From Pseudorhodoplanes sp. (lineage in GTDB: Bacteria; Pseudomonadota; Alphaproteobacteria; Rhizobiales; Xanthobacteraceae): a stretch of DNA of 54,324 nucleotides. The notes under the pieces were generated by a model, which did no database searches, was not told the origin of the DNA, and saw nothing but the letters and a program-made list of their open reading frames with translations. The stretch's first letter is position 1. The number at the start of each line of letters is the position of its first letter. This document shows, in pieces, positions 38,982 through 50,810 of the stretch. Position numbers and translations under genes: made by a program. The stretch is taken from NCBI GenBank assembly GCA_019187085.1, contig JABARS010000033.1:1-54324 (forward strand), read 5' to 3'.

Positions 38982-39821
38982 TCACTGTGCCGATTGCCGA
39001 CGGCGCTCGGCCAGCAATTTCATCACCGCCGCGGCGGTCTCCTCGATCGAGCGGCGCGTGACGTCGATCAGTTCCCAGCGGTTGCGCGCGCAAAGCTTGC
39101 GCGCCATGGCAAGCTCCTCGGCAACCGCCTGGCGATCGACATAGGCGTCGGTGTCGTGATGCGCGCGCAGCGCCAGTAGCCGGTTCTGCCGGATCTGCAC
39201 GATGCGCTCGGGCGTGGCATAGAGACCGACGACCAGCGGTTTCTTCAGCGTCTCGAGATTGGACGGCAGCGGCACGTTCGGCACCAGCGGCACGTTGGCG
39301 GTCTTCACGCCGCGATTGGCGAGATAGATCGAGGTCGGCGTCTTGGAGGTGCGCGATATGCCGACCAGCACTACATCGGCGTCCTCGAGATCGTCGGTAT
39401 GCTGGCCGTCGTCATGCAGCATCGTGTAATTGAGCGCATCGATGCGTTTGAAATAATCGGCATTGAGCATGTGCTGGGCGCCGACGCGCGCCTTGGTCTC
39501 GCTGCCGAGATAGGACTGGAAAAGCTGCAGCACGGGCCCGAGGATCGAGAGATACGGCAGGCCGAGCTTCTTGCAGCCCTCGACCAGATGCTCGCGCAGC
39601 TCGGCATCGAGCAGCGTATAAAGAACGATTCCAGGCTGCAGCTCGATCTCGGCCAGCGCGATCTCGAGCTGCTTGCGCGTGCGCACCAGCGGATAGACAT
39701 GCTCCACCGGCGAGACATTCTCGTATTGCGCCGCCGCCGCCCGCGCCACGGTGGTGAGCGTTTCGCCGGTCGAATCCGAGATCAGATGCAGATGGAAATA
39801 GCCCGGATTGCGCGTCGGCAT
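38982..39821 (-). CDS. Pyruvate phosphate dikinase regulatory protein (DUF299 kinase/pyrophosphorylase)
   Basis: A 279-residue bifunctional regulator that phosphorylates and dephosphorylates a threonine of pyruvate phosphate dikinase or PEP synthase. Seen are [20 protein letters not shown] at the N terminus, the P-loop-like [39 protein letters not shown] and [21 protein letters not shown] 39821 gives the family N terminus. The target enzyme is not in the window. It is the first gene left of the candidate origin, in the same relative place as in other alphaproteobacteria. Confidence 0.93.
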   Translation of the reverse strand: MPTRNPGYFHLHLISDSTGETLTTVARAAAAQYENVSPVEHVYPLVRTRKQLEIALAEIELQPGIVLYTLLDAELREHLVEGCKKLGLPYLSILGPVLQLFQSYLGSETKARVGAQHMLNADYFKRIDALNYTMLHDDGQHTDDLEDADVVLVGISRTSKTPTSIYLANRGVKTANVPLVPNVPLPSNLETLKKPLVVGLYATPERIVQIRQNRLLALRAHHDTDAYVDRQAVAEELAMARKLCARNRWELIDVTRRSIEETAAAVMKLLAERRRQSAQ

Positions 39822-40233
39822 GCGAGGTCTTCCACAGAATGAAATGTGGACGCCTGGGGAGGAGGCCATGTCTTCCGCGCGAGCGCAAGCGGCGGAACCG
39901 GAAGGCCGTATCCCCTGTCCACATCACTGCCTTGCGCGGACGATTGCGCGACCGCGGAATCCCGATCTGTGAGGATCATGACAAGGACTGGATATCGTGT
40001 GAAAAGGACGGGAACGGAAACCGCAGGAAATCAAGGCATGACGCGGCTATTGGAGGCCATAACCCTGCGATCGACCTCGACGGCAGCCGGCTGGGGACAT
40101 GTGCATAGCGCATGAACGGAATGTGGCTTGCGATTCGTGAGTCCAGTTCACGGTAAAGGAATCACTACAGTTAAGAATTTATTGGAAGATGGCTGATGAC
40201 CCCCGATCGCGAGTGCATCTGTGAATAAGAGTC
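39822..40233. other. oriC: Candidate chromosome replication origin (oriC) between PPSR and hemE
   Basis: This 399-bp gap (extended slightly into hemE) has no credible gene. DnaA-box-like sites: TGTGAATAA at 40220-40228 (exact TTATNCACA on the minus strand), TGTGCATAG at 40100-40108 (one mismatch), CTGTCCACA at 39915-39923 and TCTTCCACA at 39828-39836 (two mismatches each), and TGTGGA at 39845. GANTC methylation sites are at 39957, 40132, 40139, 40159 and 40229. An AT-rich stretch lies at about 40150-40190. Flanking genes point outward from it (PPSR-maf-coaE-dnaQ left, hemE-hemJ-rho right). In Caulobacter the origin also lies beside hemE. Confidence 0.65.
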
Positions 40234-41243
40234 TCCTCAGGGTCCTGCACGGCGAACGCCGGACGATTCCGCCGGTCTGGCTGATGCGGCAGGCCGGACG
40301 CTATCTGCCGGAATACCGGGCCACCCGCGAGCAGGCCGGTGGTTTCCTCGACCTTTGCTTCTCGCCGAAACTCGCCGCCGAGGTGACGCTGCAACCGATC
40401 CGCCGGTTCGGTTTCGACGGAGCGATCTTGTTCTCCGATATCCTGGTCGTCCCGCATGCGCTCGGCCGCAAGGTGCGCTTCGAGGTCGGCGAAGGACCGA
40501 AGCTCGAACCGATCGGCACGCCGCAGACCGTCGCGTCGCTGCCGGCGGAAATCGATCACGATCTGCTGGCCCCGGTCTACGAGACGATCGCGCTCGTCAA
40601 AGGGATGCTGCCGCCGGACGTGACCTTCCTCGGCTTCTGTGGCGCGCCGTGGACGGTCGCGACCTACATGATCGCGGGCGAAGGCACGCCTGACCAGGCA
40701 CCGGCGCGTCTCTTCGCGTACCGGCATCCGGACGCGTTCGAGTGGTTGATTGAATGTCTGGTGCAGGCCTCGATCGGGTATCTTGCGCGGCAGCTTCGCG
40801 CCGGCGTCGATGCGGTGCAGATTTTCGACACCTGGGCTGGCATCCTGCCGCCGGAGGAGTTCCGCCGCTGGTGCATCGCACCGACGGAGAAGATTGTGCG
40901 CGGCGTGCGCGCGCAGGTTCCGGACGCCAAGATCATCGGCTTTCCGCGCGGCGCGGGCAGCATGCTGCCGCATTATGCCGATGCGGTCGCGGTCGATGCG
41001 GTGGGGCTCGACTGGATGATCGAGCGCCGGTTCGCGAAGGAACAGGTTCAGCGCCGCAAGCCGGTGCAGGGCAATCTCGATCCGCTCGCGCTGCTTGCCG
41101 GCGGCGCCGCGCTCGATGCCGGGATCGAGGCGGTGCTGGAAGCGTTCGGCGACGGTCCCTTCATCTTCAATCTCGGCCACGGCATCCTGCCGGAAACGCC
41201 GGTCGCCCATGTCGAACATCTGCTGAAGAGGATTCGCGCCTGA
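40221..41243 (+). CDS. hemE: Uroporphyrinogen decarboxylase
   Basis: A 340-residue cytosolic barrel enzyme removing four carboxyl groups from uroporphyrinogen III. Landmarks are [87 protein letters not shown] and [19 protein letters not shown]. The start is GTG, overlapping a DnaA-box-like site; the ribosome binding site is weak. Its TGA overlaps the hemJ ATG by one base (TGATG). Confidence 0.96.
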   Translation: MNKSLLRVLHGERRTIPPVWLMRQAGRYLPEYRATREQAGGFLDLCFSPKLAAEVTLQPIRRFGFDGAILFSDILVVPHALGRKVRFEVGEGPKLEPIGTPQTVASLPAEIDHDLLAPVYETIALVKGMLPPDVTFLGFCGAPWTVATYMIAGEGTPDQAPARLFAYRHPDAFEWLIECLVQASIGYLARQLRAGVDAVQIFDTWAGILPPEEFRRWCIAPTEKIVRGVRAQVPDAKIIGFPRGAGSMLPHYADAVAVDAVGLDWMIERRFAKEQVQRRKPVQGNLDPLALLAGGAALDAGIEAVLEAFGDGPFIFNLGHGILPETPVAHVEHLLKRIRA

Positions 41244-41665
41244 TGTACGAATGGCTGAAAGCGTTTCACGTCATCGCCGTCATCGCCTGGATGGCGGGCA
41301 TGCTCTATCTGCCGCGGCTGTTCGTCTATCACTGCGACGCGGAGCCGGGCTCCAGGCAGTCGGAAACCTTCAAGGTGATGGAACGCCGGCTACTGAAGGC
41401 GATCATCAACCCCGCGATGACGGTGGCATGGCTGCTCGGCGCTTGGCTCGCCTACGACAGCGGCTATTACCTTTCGGGCTGGTTTCACGCCAAACTCGCG
41501 CTCGCACTTTTGATGTCGGGACTGCACGGCTGGCTGGTCGGGCGCGTGCGCGATTTCGCCGCCGACCGGAACCGCCATTCGGCGAGATTCTACCGTATTA
41601 TCAACGAAGTACCGACGGTGCTTATGGTTGCCATCGTCATCCTGGTGGTTGTGAAGCCGTTCTGA
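41243..41665 (+). CDS. hemJ: Protoporphyrinogen oxidase HemJ
   Basis: A 140-residue inner-membrane protein that oxidises protoporphyrinogen IX, the alternative to HemG and the oxygen-dependent enzyme. It opens [20 protein letters not shown], with the conserved heme-ligand histidine (His9) and LYLPRLFVYH next; then WLLGAWLAYDSGYY, GWFHAKLALALLMSGLHGWL and FYRIINEVPTVLMVAIVILV. About four helices are present. Its pairing with hemE is functional and translationally coupled. Confidence 0.93.
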   Translation: MYEWLKAFHVIAVIAWMAGMLYLPRLFVYHCDAEPGSRQSETFKVMERRLLKAIINPAMTVAWLLGAWLAYDSGYYLSGWFHAKLALALLMSGLHGWLVGRVRDFAADRNRHSARFYRIINEVPTVLMVAIVILVVVKPF

Positions 41666-41765
41666 TCCGGCGGCGACAACCCACAGCCGCGCGGCTTCCC
41701 CTTGCGGAATCGCGGTTTGTTCCGTATCTTTCGTTATCCCCCCAAACGCAGGCGGATGCCGGTAG

Positions 41766-41790
41766 GCGCGCCCCGTGAATCGGGTCGCGC
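41766..41790 (+). other. Stem-loop in the rho leader
   Basis: GCGCGCCCCG (41766-41775), loop TGAAT, CGGGTCGCGC (41781-41790): nine of ten pairs, in the 246-bp gap between hemJ and rho. It could be the hemJ terminator (no T run follows) or a structured part of the rho leader, which is autoregulated in other bacteria. A single DnaA-box-like TTATCCCCC lies upstream at about 41744. Nothing else is seen in the gap. Confidence 0.35.
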
Positions 41791-41911
41791 AGGCATCGGG
41801 CCGGGGCACCAAAACCCTGACGCCAAGACCTGCGATCTTCCGTGACTGTGCCGCTTTCGATTCGTCGTCTTTTTCTCCAAACGGCACCATTCCCTCTCAA
41901 GGACAGCCCGC

Positions 41912-43177
<1,266 letters not shown>

Positions 43178-43203
43178 CGCGCGCAGCGGTCCGGAAAAGA
43201 TAA

Positions 43204-43237
43204 TGGCCGGGGCATCTGCCCCGGCCAATTTTATTTT
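43204..43237 (+). terminator. Rho-independent terminator of rho
   Basis: TGGCCGGGGCA (43204-43214), loop TC, TGCCCCGGCCA (43217-43227): eleven perfect pairs, then ATTTTATTTT (43228-43237). It lies 26 bases after the rho stop and also faces the convergent pcaG end, 36 bases away. Confidence 0.92.
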
Positions 43238-43273
43238 GCAGTTTCTTCTTGTGTTGTCCGAACGCCGACCCGG

Positions 43274-43900
43274 TCAGATATCGAAGAACACCGTCTCGTT
43301 GTCGCCCTGCAGCACGATGTCGAACGTGTAGACGGTCTTGCCGCCGCGGCTCGAGCGCTGCGCCACCAGCGTGCCGCGGCGCACTTCCTGCTCGATCGCG
43401 TTGAGGATCGGGTCGGCGGTGTTGGCCTCGGCCTCGTCGGCGAAATACATGCGCGTCGAGAGGCCGATATTGATGCCGCGCGCGACCACCCAGAAATTGA
43501 TGTGGGGAGCCATCATGCGGCCGTCGCGTCCCGGCACCTTGCCGGGCTTGACGGTCTCGAACCGGTAGAGGCCAGTGTCGAACTCCGCGCCGGTGCGGCC
43601 CCAGCCGCGGAAACCGTCGTCGAGCGGCTTGTTCTGCCGGTCGGCGGGATGGTTGTAGCGGCCGGCGGCGTTGGCCTGCCAGATTTCGAGCAGGGCATCG
43701 CGCACCGGCGTACCGGTGCCGTCGAGCACGCGGCCTTCGATGACGATGTGCTCGCCCTTGGTCTGCGCACCGACCAGCACGTTGCCGAAATTGTTCTGGA
43801 AGATGTCGAAACCGGCCATGTGCGGGATGAGGCCGATATGCACATAGGGGCCGGCGGTCTGCGACGCGGTCTCCTTGAGATAGCCGAGTGCCTGCGTCAT
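43274..43900 (-). CDS. pcaG: Protocatechuate 3,4-dioxygenase, alpha subunit
   Basis: A 208-residue intradiol dioxygenase subunit. It opens with LGYLKETASQTAGPYVHIGL and shows [51 protein letters not shown] and MMAPHINFWVVARGINIGLS. The alpha chain lacks a full iron site and pairs with PcaH to form the active (alpha-beta) unit that opens protocatechuate to beta-carboxymuconate. It is three bases after pcaH. Confidence 0.95.
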   Translation of the reverse strand: MTQALGYLKETASQTAGPYVHIGLIPHMAGFDIFQNNFGNVLVGAQTKGEHIVIEGRVLDGTGTPVRDALLEIWQANAAGRYNHPADRQNKPLDDGFRGWGRTGAEFDTGLYRFETVKPGKVPGRDGRMMAPHINFWVVARGINIGLSTRMYFADEAEANTADPILNAIEQEVRRGTLVAQRSSRGGKTVYTFDIVLQGDNETVFFDI

Positions 43901-43903
43901 CGC

Positions 43904-44815
<912 letters not shown>

Positions 44816-45763
44816 ATGAATAAATTCGATTATTTGGCTCTCGATGGGCATGCTTTGCGCCTGTTTCTGGCCGTTCTGGAGGAAGGCTCGGTCTCGGGCG
44901 CGGCCATGCGGCTTGGCGTCACGCAGTCCTCGGTCAGCCATGCCCTGCAGAAGCTGCGCAAAATCGTGGCCGATCCGCTGTTCGTGAAATCGGGACGCGG
45001 TATCGTCGCCACCGCGCACGCGCATTCGCTGGCGCGCGAGGCGCATCAATTGCTCGACAGCATGCGCTCGTTCGCCAGCGGCGCGATGTTCGATCCGGCG
45101 TCGGCGCGGCTCGGCCTGACGGTGGCGGCCAACGATCTGCAGCGCGACCTGCTGCTGCCGGTCCTGTTCAAGCGGGTGGCGGCGAAGGCCGGGCGCGTCG
45201 ATCTGCGCGTGATCCCCTCCGGTCTGCCGAGCGCGGAGATGCTGCGCGAAGGCCGCTGCGATCTCCTGATCTCGCCGCGGCCGCCGTCAGGCACTGACAT
45301 TTTTCAGAAGCTGCTGTTCGAGGATCGTTACGTCTGTTTCTACGATCCGGCGGTCAGGACGGCACCGCGCATCGCCAAAAGCTATCTCGCCGCGCGCCAC
45401 ATCACGGTGATCTATCCGGACAACGAGCGTCTTGAGTTCGACCGCCGCCTGGCGGCGAACGACATCAGCCGCGATATTTCGATTTCGGTTCCGAACTTTT
45501 ACGGCATCCCCGCCTTCCTGCGCGGCAGCGACATGCTCGCCAGCATGCCGAGCCTGCTGCGGCGCTGGCTGATGAAGGAATTCGCGATGGTGCCGATCCC
45601 GCTCAAGGGCGAATATCCGCCGTCGCTGACCGTGCTGCCGATGTACATGGCCTGGCACCAGCGCTTCCAGGGCGACCCGGCACATGTCTGGCTGCGCAAC
45701 CTGCTGGAAACGACAGTCGCGCAGGTCGTCAGCCGCCGCCCGGATGCGGCCGAGGTGCAGTAG
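44816..45763 (+). CDS. LysR-type transcriptional regulator, divergent from pcaHG
   Basis: A 315-residue regulator. The winged helix-turn-helix spans about 10-68: LRLFLAVLEEGSVSGAAMRL, GVTQSSVSHALQKLRKIVAD and PLFVKSGRGIVATAHAHSLA. The DPLFVKSGRGIV stretch resembles the NodD/NahR side of the family more than PcaQ. The effector-binding domain follows (RLGLTVAANDLQRDLLLPVL, CDLLISPRPPSGTDIFQKLL). It probably controls pcaHG in response to an aromatic ligand; that is inference from position. No ribosome binding site is seen, and the start could be a few codons later. Confidence 0.88.
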   Translation: MNKFDYLALDGHALRLFLAVLEEGSVSGAAMRLGVTQSSVSHALQKLRKIVADPLFVKSGRGIVATAHAHSLAREAHQLLDSMRSFASGAMFDPASARLGLTVAANDLQRDLLLPVLFKRVAAKAGRVDLRVIPSGLPSAEMLREGRCDLLISPRPPSGTDIFQKLLFEDRYVCFYDPAVRTAPRIAKSYLAARHITVIYPDNERLEFDRRLAANDISRDISISVPNFYGIPAFLRGSDMLASMPSLLRRWLMKEFAMVPIPLKGEYPPSLTVLPMYMAWHQRFQGDPAHVWLRNLLETTVAQVVSRRPDAAEVQ

Positions 45764-45780
45764 CGAAGCGGGTGCGCCTG

Positions 45781-47850
45781 TTACGAACCGGCGTTGGGTG
45801 CCGCCTTGGGCTGCATGGCACGCACGGCGGATGCGATCTGCGCCGGATCGCTCACCGGCAGCGAGCAGGTCTCGCCGACGCAGACGAACGCCGCCGCCGC
45901 AACTTTGCCCCTGTCGGTTGCCGCGATCTTGGCGCGTGCCGGGTGCGCGGGCGGCAGCGCACCGGCGTCCGGTGCGCGCAGCACAATACGGCCGAGGAAG
46001 GGGACCTGCATGGCCGCGCGCGCGAGCGCCTCGCCGTCGCGGCCGGCGATGACGATCTCCGCCCCGCACAGCCGCAGGTCGAGCGCATTCAGCAATGCGA
46101 TATGGCCGAACAGGCTTTCCGCCGCGGCCGACAGGATGCCCTCGATCAGACCGTCGGCTTTCTGCCGCCACTGCATGTCGCCGGTGACGGCGGCGAGCCG
46201 CACGAGGTTCTGCGCGGCGATGGCATTGGCGTTCGGCGTCGCGTCGTCGACGGTCGAGGCCGGCCGCACCACCAGACCCTCGGCGTCGTCGGCGGTCAGG
46301 TAATAGCCGCCATTCGTTTCGTTGGCATAGTGGCGGTCGAGCGCCGCCTGCCATGCCAGCGCCGTGTCGAGATAGTCGGCGCGGCCGGTCGCCTCATGCA
46401 GCGCGAGCGCGGCCTTGATCATCGCCGCGAAATCGGAGGCGAGGCCCGGGAAGAGCAGCCGCCCCTCGCGCCAGGAATGGCCGAGCCGGTCGCCGCGCGT
46501 CATCGCCGACGCGATGAAGACGAAGGCGCGTTCGGCGCGCGCGACCCAGTCGCTTTCCTCGAGCAGCACGCCGGCATTGACCAGCGCCGCGATCATCAGG
46601 CCGTTCCAGTCGGCCAGCACCTTGTCGTCGAGCCCGGGCCGCACCCGCTGTGCGCGCGCCTGCAGCAGGACGGCGCGCAGCCGTGCAAGGCGCTTCTCGT
46701 CGTCGTCGGTGCGCGGGGCGCCCTGCAGGCGGTTGAGGATGGTGTGGCCTTCGAAATTGCCGCCCGCCGTGACATCGTAATGCGCGGCGAAGAAATCGGC
46801 GTCGTCGCGGCCGAGCAGCGACTCGATCTCCGCCTTCGACCAGACATAGAACTTGCCCTCCTCGCCTTCGGAATCGGCATCGAGCGAAGCGCAGAACGCG
46901 CCGTCGGCGGTCGTCATTTCGCGTGCCAGCCAGTCGACGGTTTCCAGTGCGCGCATGTGGAACAGCGCGCGGCCGGAACGGCGATGCGCGAGCGCCAGCA
47001 GTTCGAGCAGTTGCGCATTGTCGTAGAGCATCTTTTCGAAATGCGGGACCAGCCAGCGCTCGTCGACCGAGTAGCGCGAGAAGCCGCCGCCGAGATGGTC
47101 GTAGATGCCGCCCTCGCACATGCCCTCCAGGCTGTGCTCGACCAGCTCGAAAAAGCGCGCCTCGCAGCGGCGCAGGCCGGCGCGCCAGAGGAATTCGAAA
47201 ATCTGGCATTGCGGGAATTTCGGCGCGCCGCGCAGTCCGCCGTGCACGGTGTCGATCAGGCGCGCGACCTGCATGGCGAAATTGTCGAGCTCGGCCGCGC
47301 CGATGGTGACGCGGCCCTGCGGCCGCGCCGCCGCGGCGAGACGCTGCATGAGTGCGGCGCGGTTCTGCTCGATCCGGTGCGGCTCCTCGCGGAACAGCCG
47401 CGCCACCTCGCGCAGCACATCGACGAAGGCCGGACGCCCGTAATGCGACTCCTTCGGAAAATAGGTGCCGCCCCAGACCGGCTCGCCGGCCGGCGTGAGA
47501 AACATGGTCAGCGGCCAGCCGCCCTGCTCGCCCAGGTGATGCAGCGCCGCCATGTAGATCTGGTCGATGTCGGGACGTTCCTCGCGGTCGACCTTGATGT
47601 TCACGAACAGGTCATTCATCATCGCGGCGGTGGCGTCGTCCTCGAAGCTCTCGTGGGCCATAACATGGCACCAGTGGCACGCGGCGTAGCCGACGGAGAG
47701 CAGGATCGGCTTGTTCACCTCGCGCGCATGCTGCAGCGCCGGCGGGCCCCAGGGCCACCAGTCGACCGGGTTGTCCTTGTGCTGCAGCAGGTAGGGCGAG
47801 GTCTCCCGGGCGAGACGGTTGCCGCGGCCGCTGGCAGATTTGGAACCCAT
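45781..47850 (-). CDS. Thioredoxin domain-containing protein (DUF255, YyaL/SPATA20 type)
   Basis: A 689-residue protein. The N terminus [20 protein letters not shown] starts a thioredoxin-like DUF255 domain with the redox pair CHWC (Cys58, Cys61) in [16 protein letters not shown], then [18 protein letters not shown] and [20 protein letters not shown]. The remaining two-thirds is an (alpha/alpha)6 glycosidase-like region ([50 protein letters not shown]). Biochemical function is unknown, though ubiquitous. ATG 47850 has GGGAG upstream. It converges on the LysR gene with 17 bases between. Confidence 0.93.
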   Translation of the reverse strand: MGSKSASGRGNRLARETSPYLLQHKDNPVDWWPWGPPALQHAREVNKPILLSVGYAACHWCHVMAHESFEDDATAAMMNDLFVNIKVDREERPDIDQIYMAALHHLGEQGGWPLTMFLTPAGEPVWGGTYFPKESHYGRPAFVDVLREVARLFREEPHRIEQNRAALMQRLAAAARPQGRVTIGAAELDNFAMQVARLIDTVHGGLRGAPKFPQCQIFEFLWRAGLRRCEARFFELVEHSLEGMCEGGIYDHLGGGFSRYSVDERWLVPHFEKMLYDNAQLLELLALAHRRSGRALFHMRALETVDWLAREMTTADGAFCASLDADSEGEEGKFYVWSKAEIESLLGRDDADFFAAHYDVTAGGNFEGHTILNRLQGAPRTDDDEKRLARLRAVLLQARAQRVRPGLDDKVLADWNGLMIAALVNAGVLLEESDWVARAERAFVFIASAMTRGDRLGHSWREGRLLFPGLASDFAAMIKAALALHEATGRADYLDTALAWQAALDRHYANETNGGYYLTADDAEGLVVRPASTVDDATPNANAIAAQNLVRLAAVTGDMQWRQKADGLIEGILSAAAESLFGHIALLNALDLRLCGAEIVIAGRDGEALARAAMQVPFLGRIVLRAPDAGALPPAHPARAKIAATDRGKVAAAAFVCVGETCSLPVSDPAQIASAVRAMQPKAAPNAGS

Positions 47851-48081
47851 TGAATCGCTCCCGGAAGCCCAAGATCGATCGGACCATGCCGCGCGGCATG
47901 TGTCACCCTGCGACATGTCGGCCTGCGGTTCGGCCGCGGTCGGGACCGCGGCATCTGTCGAAAATGTTATGCCCCTCGGCTGGCCTCGACGCCGTTTTGA
48001 CTGTAAGAGAGAGCCGCCCCTGCGAGATGTCGGCCTGACGCTCGTGTCGGCGAATATCGATGATCTACTCGGAGACTTATT

Positions 48082-48285
48082 GTGGCGACAGGTACGGTGA
48101 AGTGGTTCAACGCGACCAAAGGATACGGCTTCATTCAGCCGCAAGGCGGCGGCAAGGATGTGTTCGTGCACATCTCGGCCGTGGAGCGCGCTGGACTGAG
48201 CAACCTCAGCGAAGGTCAGCAGATTGAATACGAGATCGTGGCGAACCGCGGCAGGGAATCGGCTGAAAACCTGAAAGTGAAGTAA
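48082..48285 (+). CDS. Cold-shock protein (CspA family)
   Basis: A 67-residue single-domain nucleic-acid-binding protein: [20 protein letters not shown] carries RNP1, and [14 protein letters not shown] carries RNP2. It binds single-stranded RNA/DNA and acts as an RNA chaperone. The start is GTG with CTCGGAG upstream. The 231-bp gap from the divergent thioredoxin-domain gene contains no gene and may hold a long 5' leader, as is usual for csp genes. A strong terminator follows. Confidence 0.96.
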   Translation: MATGTVKWFNATKGYGFIQPQGGGKDVFVHISAVERAGLSNLSEGQQIEYEIVANRGRESAENLKVK

Positions 48286-48339
48286 GCGATTCCGCGGCGC
48301 CGGCGCTTCGCCGTTGCCGGAAGACAGACAAACGCGAAG

Positions 48340-48362
48340 CCCGGCCCTGCGGCCGGGTTTTT
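48340..48362 (+). terminator. Rho-independent terminator of the cold-shock gene
   Basis: CCCGGCC (48340-48346), loop CTGC, GGCCGGG (48351-48357) and TTTTT to 48362, 55 bases after the csp stop. Confidence 0.92.
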
Positions 48363-48498
48363 CGTTTTCGGCCCTCGATCGCGCGTGGCTGCATTGCCGG
48401 CGCCGGCATGGCAATGCCGGCGTCCGGCGATTTCGGGCATGGCACGTCTGCCGCATCCGGGGAGCCGGCTATTCCGATCGACGCTAAACGGGAAGATC

Positions 48499-49245
48499 AT
48501 GGAAGAAAGCTATCCGCTGATCGGACTTGTGACGGTCGCCTATCTGCTCGCCGGTTTCGTCAAGGGCGTCATCGGCATGGGTCTGCCGACGGTCGCCATC
48601 GGCGTGCTCGCGGTTGCGATGACGCCGGCGCAGGCGGCCGCCATTATCATCGCGCCAGCGATCGCCACCAATGTCTGGCAGATGGTGGCCGGCCCCGATC
48701 TCGCCATGCTGGCGCGCCGGCTCGGCCCCATGCTGGCGATGCTGTGCGTCGGCGCCTGGGCGGGGTCGGACATTCTCACCGGCGGCAATGCCCGGCAGGC
48801 GGCGCTCGGGCTCGGTCTGGCGCTGATCGCCTATGCTGTCTTCGGCCTGTCGAAAATCCGGTTGGCGCTGCCGCAGCGTGCCGAAATCTGGGTGGGGCCT
48901 TTGGTCGGTTTCGCCACCGGCATCGTCCTCGCCGCCACTGGCGTTTTCGTGCTTCCCGCCCTGCCCTACATGCAGGCGATCGGACTGGAGAAGGACCGGC
49001 TGGTGCAGGCGCTCGGCCTGCATTTCACGGTCTCGACCTTGGTGCTGGCTCTCGTGCTGTGGAGCGGCGGGGCGTTCGGGCTGTCGCTTGCCACGCTGTC
49101 GCTGTTTGCCATCGTGCCGGCGGTGATCGGCATGCTGATCGGCCAGCGCATGCGCGGACGCATGGAGGTGGCGACATTCCGCGTCTGGCTGTTCGTCGGA
49201 CTGCTGCTGCTTGGTCTGCACCTGACCTGGCGAAATCTGCTTTGA
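48499..49245 (+). CDS. TauE/SafE (DUF81) family membrane transporter
   Basis: A 248-residue polytopic protein with about seven to eight helices. The first repeat is [20 protein letters not shown] followed by [20 protein letters not shown]; the second is [20 protein letters not shown]. The KGxIGxGLPT signature is typical of the family, which exports sulfonates, sulfite or related anions. The substrate is unknown here. GGGAAG precedes the ATG. It stands between the csp terminator and mnmE. Confidence 0.88.
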   Translation: MEESYPLIGLVTVAYLLAGFVKGVIGMGLPTVAIGVLAVAMTPAQAAAIIIAPAIATNVWQMVAGPDLAMLARRLGPMLAMLCVGAWAGSDILTGGNARQAALGLGLALIAYAVFGLSKIRLALPQRAEIWVGPLVGFATGIVLAATGVFVLPALPYMQAIGLEKDRLVQALGLHFTVSTLVLALVLWSGGAFGLSLATLSLFAIVPAVIGMLIGQRMRGRMEVATFRVWLFVGLLLLGLHLTWRNLL

Positions 49246-49303
49246 TGGGGACGACGGTCGTTCTAGGAAAATATTCCAAGGACGTTTCCGAACAGAAAAT
49301 CTC

Positions 49304-50659
49304 GTGGCATCGGATCGCAAGACCATTTTTGCCCTGTCATCGGGCCGGCCGCCGGCCGCGATCGCCGTCGTCCGCATTTCGGGACCGCGTGCGTCGGACG
49401 CGCTGCGTGCGCTGACCGGCAAGCTGCCGACGCCGCGGCTCGGTACCTTTGTGCGCATCCGCGATCCGCAAACCGGCGACCTGATCGACGAGGCGCTGGC
49501 TCTCTATTTCCCCGCGCCGGCGAGCGAGACCGGCGAGGATGTCGCCGAGCTGCAGGTGCATGGCGGACGCGCAGTGGTGAGCGCGATCTATGACACGCTC
49601 GTGCGCATGGACGGCCTGCGGCTGGCCGAGCCCGGCGAGTTCACGCGCCGCGCCTTCGAGAACGGCAAGCTCGATCTCACCCGCGTCGAGGGCCTCGCCG
49701 ATCTCATCTTCGCCGACACGCAGGCGCAGCGCCGCCAGGCCATGCGACAGCTTCAGGGCCTGCTCGGCAATCGCGCTGAGGAATGGCGCGCGCGCCTGAT
49801 CGAGGCGCAGGCGCTCGCCGAAGCCGGCATCGATTTCTCCGACGAGGCCGACGTCGCAAGCGACGTGACGCAGCGCGCGCTTGCGCTCGCGCGCGATCTT
49901 GAGCGCGACATCGCCGCCACGCTTTCCGGTGCCGCGCGCGGCGAGCGGCTGCGCGAGGGGCTCGTGGTCGCGATCGCGGGGGCGCCCAATGCCGGCAAGT
50001 CGACGCTGCTCAACCGCATTGCGCGCCGCGAGGCCGCGATTGTCTCGCCCTACGCCGGCACCACGCGCGACGTGATCGAGGTGCATCTCGATCTCGACGG
50101 CTGGCCGGTGACGCTGCTCGACACGGCCGGTATCCGCGACACCGACGACCCGGTCGAGCGCGAGGGCGTGCTGCGCGCGAAGGCGCGCGCAGCAGCGGCC
50201 GACCTCGTGCTCTGGATCGAGGATGCGATGGAGGATGCGCCTGCCGCCGCCGGCATGTCCGGCGTGCCGGGCGCGCGCGAGGGCGCGCAGGTCTGGCGCC
50301 TGCGCAACAAGATCGACGCGACGCGCGCGGCGATGCCGGCGGGCCGCGTGAGCGAGGCGACGTTCGCGGTGTCGGCGAAGACCGGCGCGGGCATGGACGC
50401 GCTCCTCGGCGCGCTCACCGCGCATGCGGCGTCCTTTTTCGGCAGCGCCGAGCCGGCGCTGGTGACGCGCGAGCGTCAGCGCCGCACGCTGCAGGAAGCC
50501 GCCGAGGCGCTGGCGCGGGCGATCGCGGTGGCGTCACGCGAAGACATCTTTGCCGAGGAACTGCGGCTTGCCGCGCGTGCGCTCGGGCGGCTGACCGGGC
50601 GCGTCGATGTCGAGGACATCCTCGACGCCATCTTCCGCGACTTCTGCATCGGCAAATAG
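49304..50659 (+). CDS. mnmE: tRNA modification GTPase MnmE (TrmE)
   Basis: A 451-residue GTPase that with MnmG puts the cmnm5 group on wobble U34. The N-terminal tetrahydrofolate-binding domain opens [20 protein letters not shown] and has [18 protein letters not shown] and [20 protein letters not shown]. The G domain shows G1 [19 protein letters not shown]3 LLDTAGI, and NKID for G4. The C terminus ends FCIGK, the conserved catalytic tail. The start is GTG. It begins the mnmE-mnmG-rsmG-parA run. Confidence 0.97.
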   Translation: MASDRKTIFALSSGRPPAAIAVVRISGPRASDALRALTGKLPTPRLGTFVRIRDPQTGDLIDEALALYFPAPASETGEDVAELQVHGGRAVVSAIYDTLVRMDGLRLAEPGEFTRRAFENGKLDLTRVEGLADLIFADTQAQRRQAMRQLQGLLGNRAEEWRARLIEAQALAEAGIDFSDEADVASDVTQRALALARDLERDIAATLSGAARGERLREGLVVAIAGAPNAGKSTLLNRIARREAAIVSPYAGTTRDVIEVHLDLDGWPVTLLDTAGIRDTDDPVEREGVLRAKARAAAADLVLWIEDAMEDAPAAAGMSGVPGAREGAQVWRLRNKIDATRAAMPAGRVSEATFAVSAKTGAGMDALLGALTAHAASFFGSAEPALVTRERQRRTLQEAAEALARAIAVASREDIFAEELRLAARALGRLTGRVDVEDILDAIFRDFCIGK

Positions 50660-50698
50660 CGCCTGCCCGGCGCTTGTGAGTGCTGCGGGCCGCAGCCA

Positions 50699-50714
50699 TT
50701 AACCATCGTTAACC
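50699..50714. promoter_or_regulatory. TTAACC repeat upstream of parS1 (CtrA-like)
   Basis: TTAACCATCGTTAACC holds two TTAACC copies 10 bp apart, 15 bp from parS1. TTAACCAT is the type of half-site bound by CtrA in rhizobial relatives; the usual Caulobacter spacing (TTAA-N7-TTAA) is not met, as the spacer here is six. Confidence 0.4.
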
Positions 50715-50728
50715 TTTTGATTCGGGAA

Positions 50729-50744
50729 CGTTTCACGTGAAACG
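50729..50744. other. parS: parS centromere site 1
   Basis: CGTTTCACGTGAAACG is a perfect 16-bp palindrome carrying the 14-bp core GTTTCACGTGAAAC of the bacterial parS consensus, bound by ParB. It lies in the mnmE-mnmG gap, about 10.5 kb from the candidate origin. Confidence 0.93.
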
Positions 50745-50810
50745 GAACCATCTCCGCGGCCGCGCAGCCGACCTTTGACCGGACCGGGGCGCGTCGCTAC
50801 ATACGCGCGC

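Noticed and set aside
41262..41271. CGTTTCACGT in hemJ as a third parS site
   Set aside because: Only the left half matches; the right half (TCATC) breaks the palindrome.
47819..48100. Plus-strand frame of 93 codons upstream of the cold-shock gene
   Set aside because: Overlaps the start of the DUF255 gene and the csp start, lacks a ribosome binding site and resembles no family.
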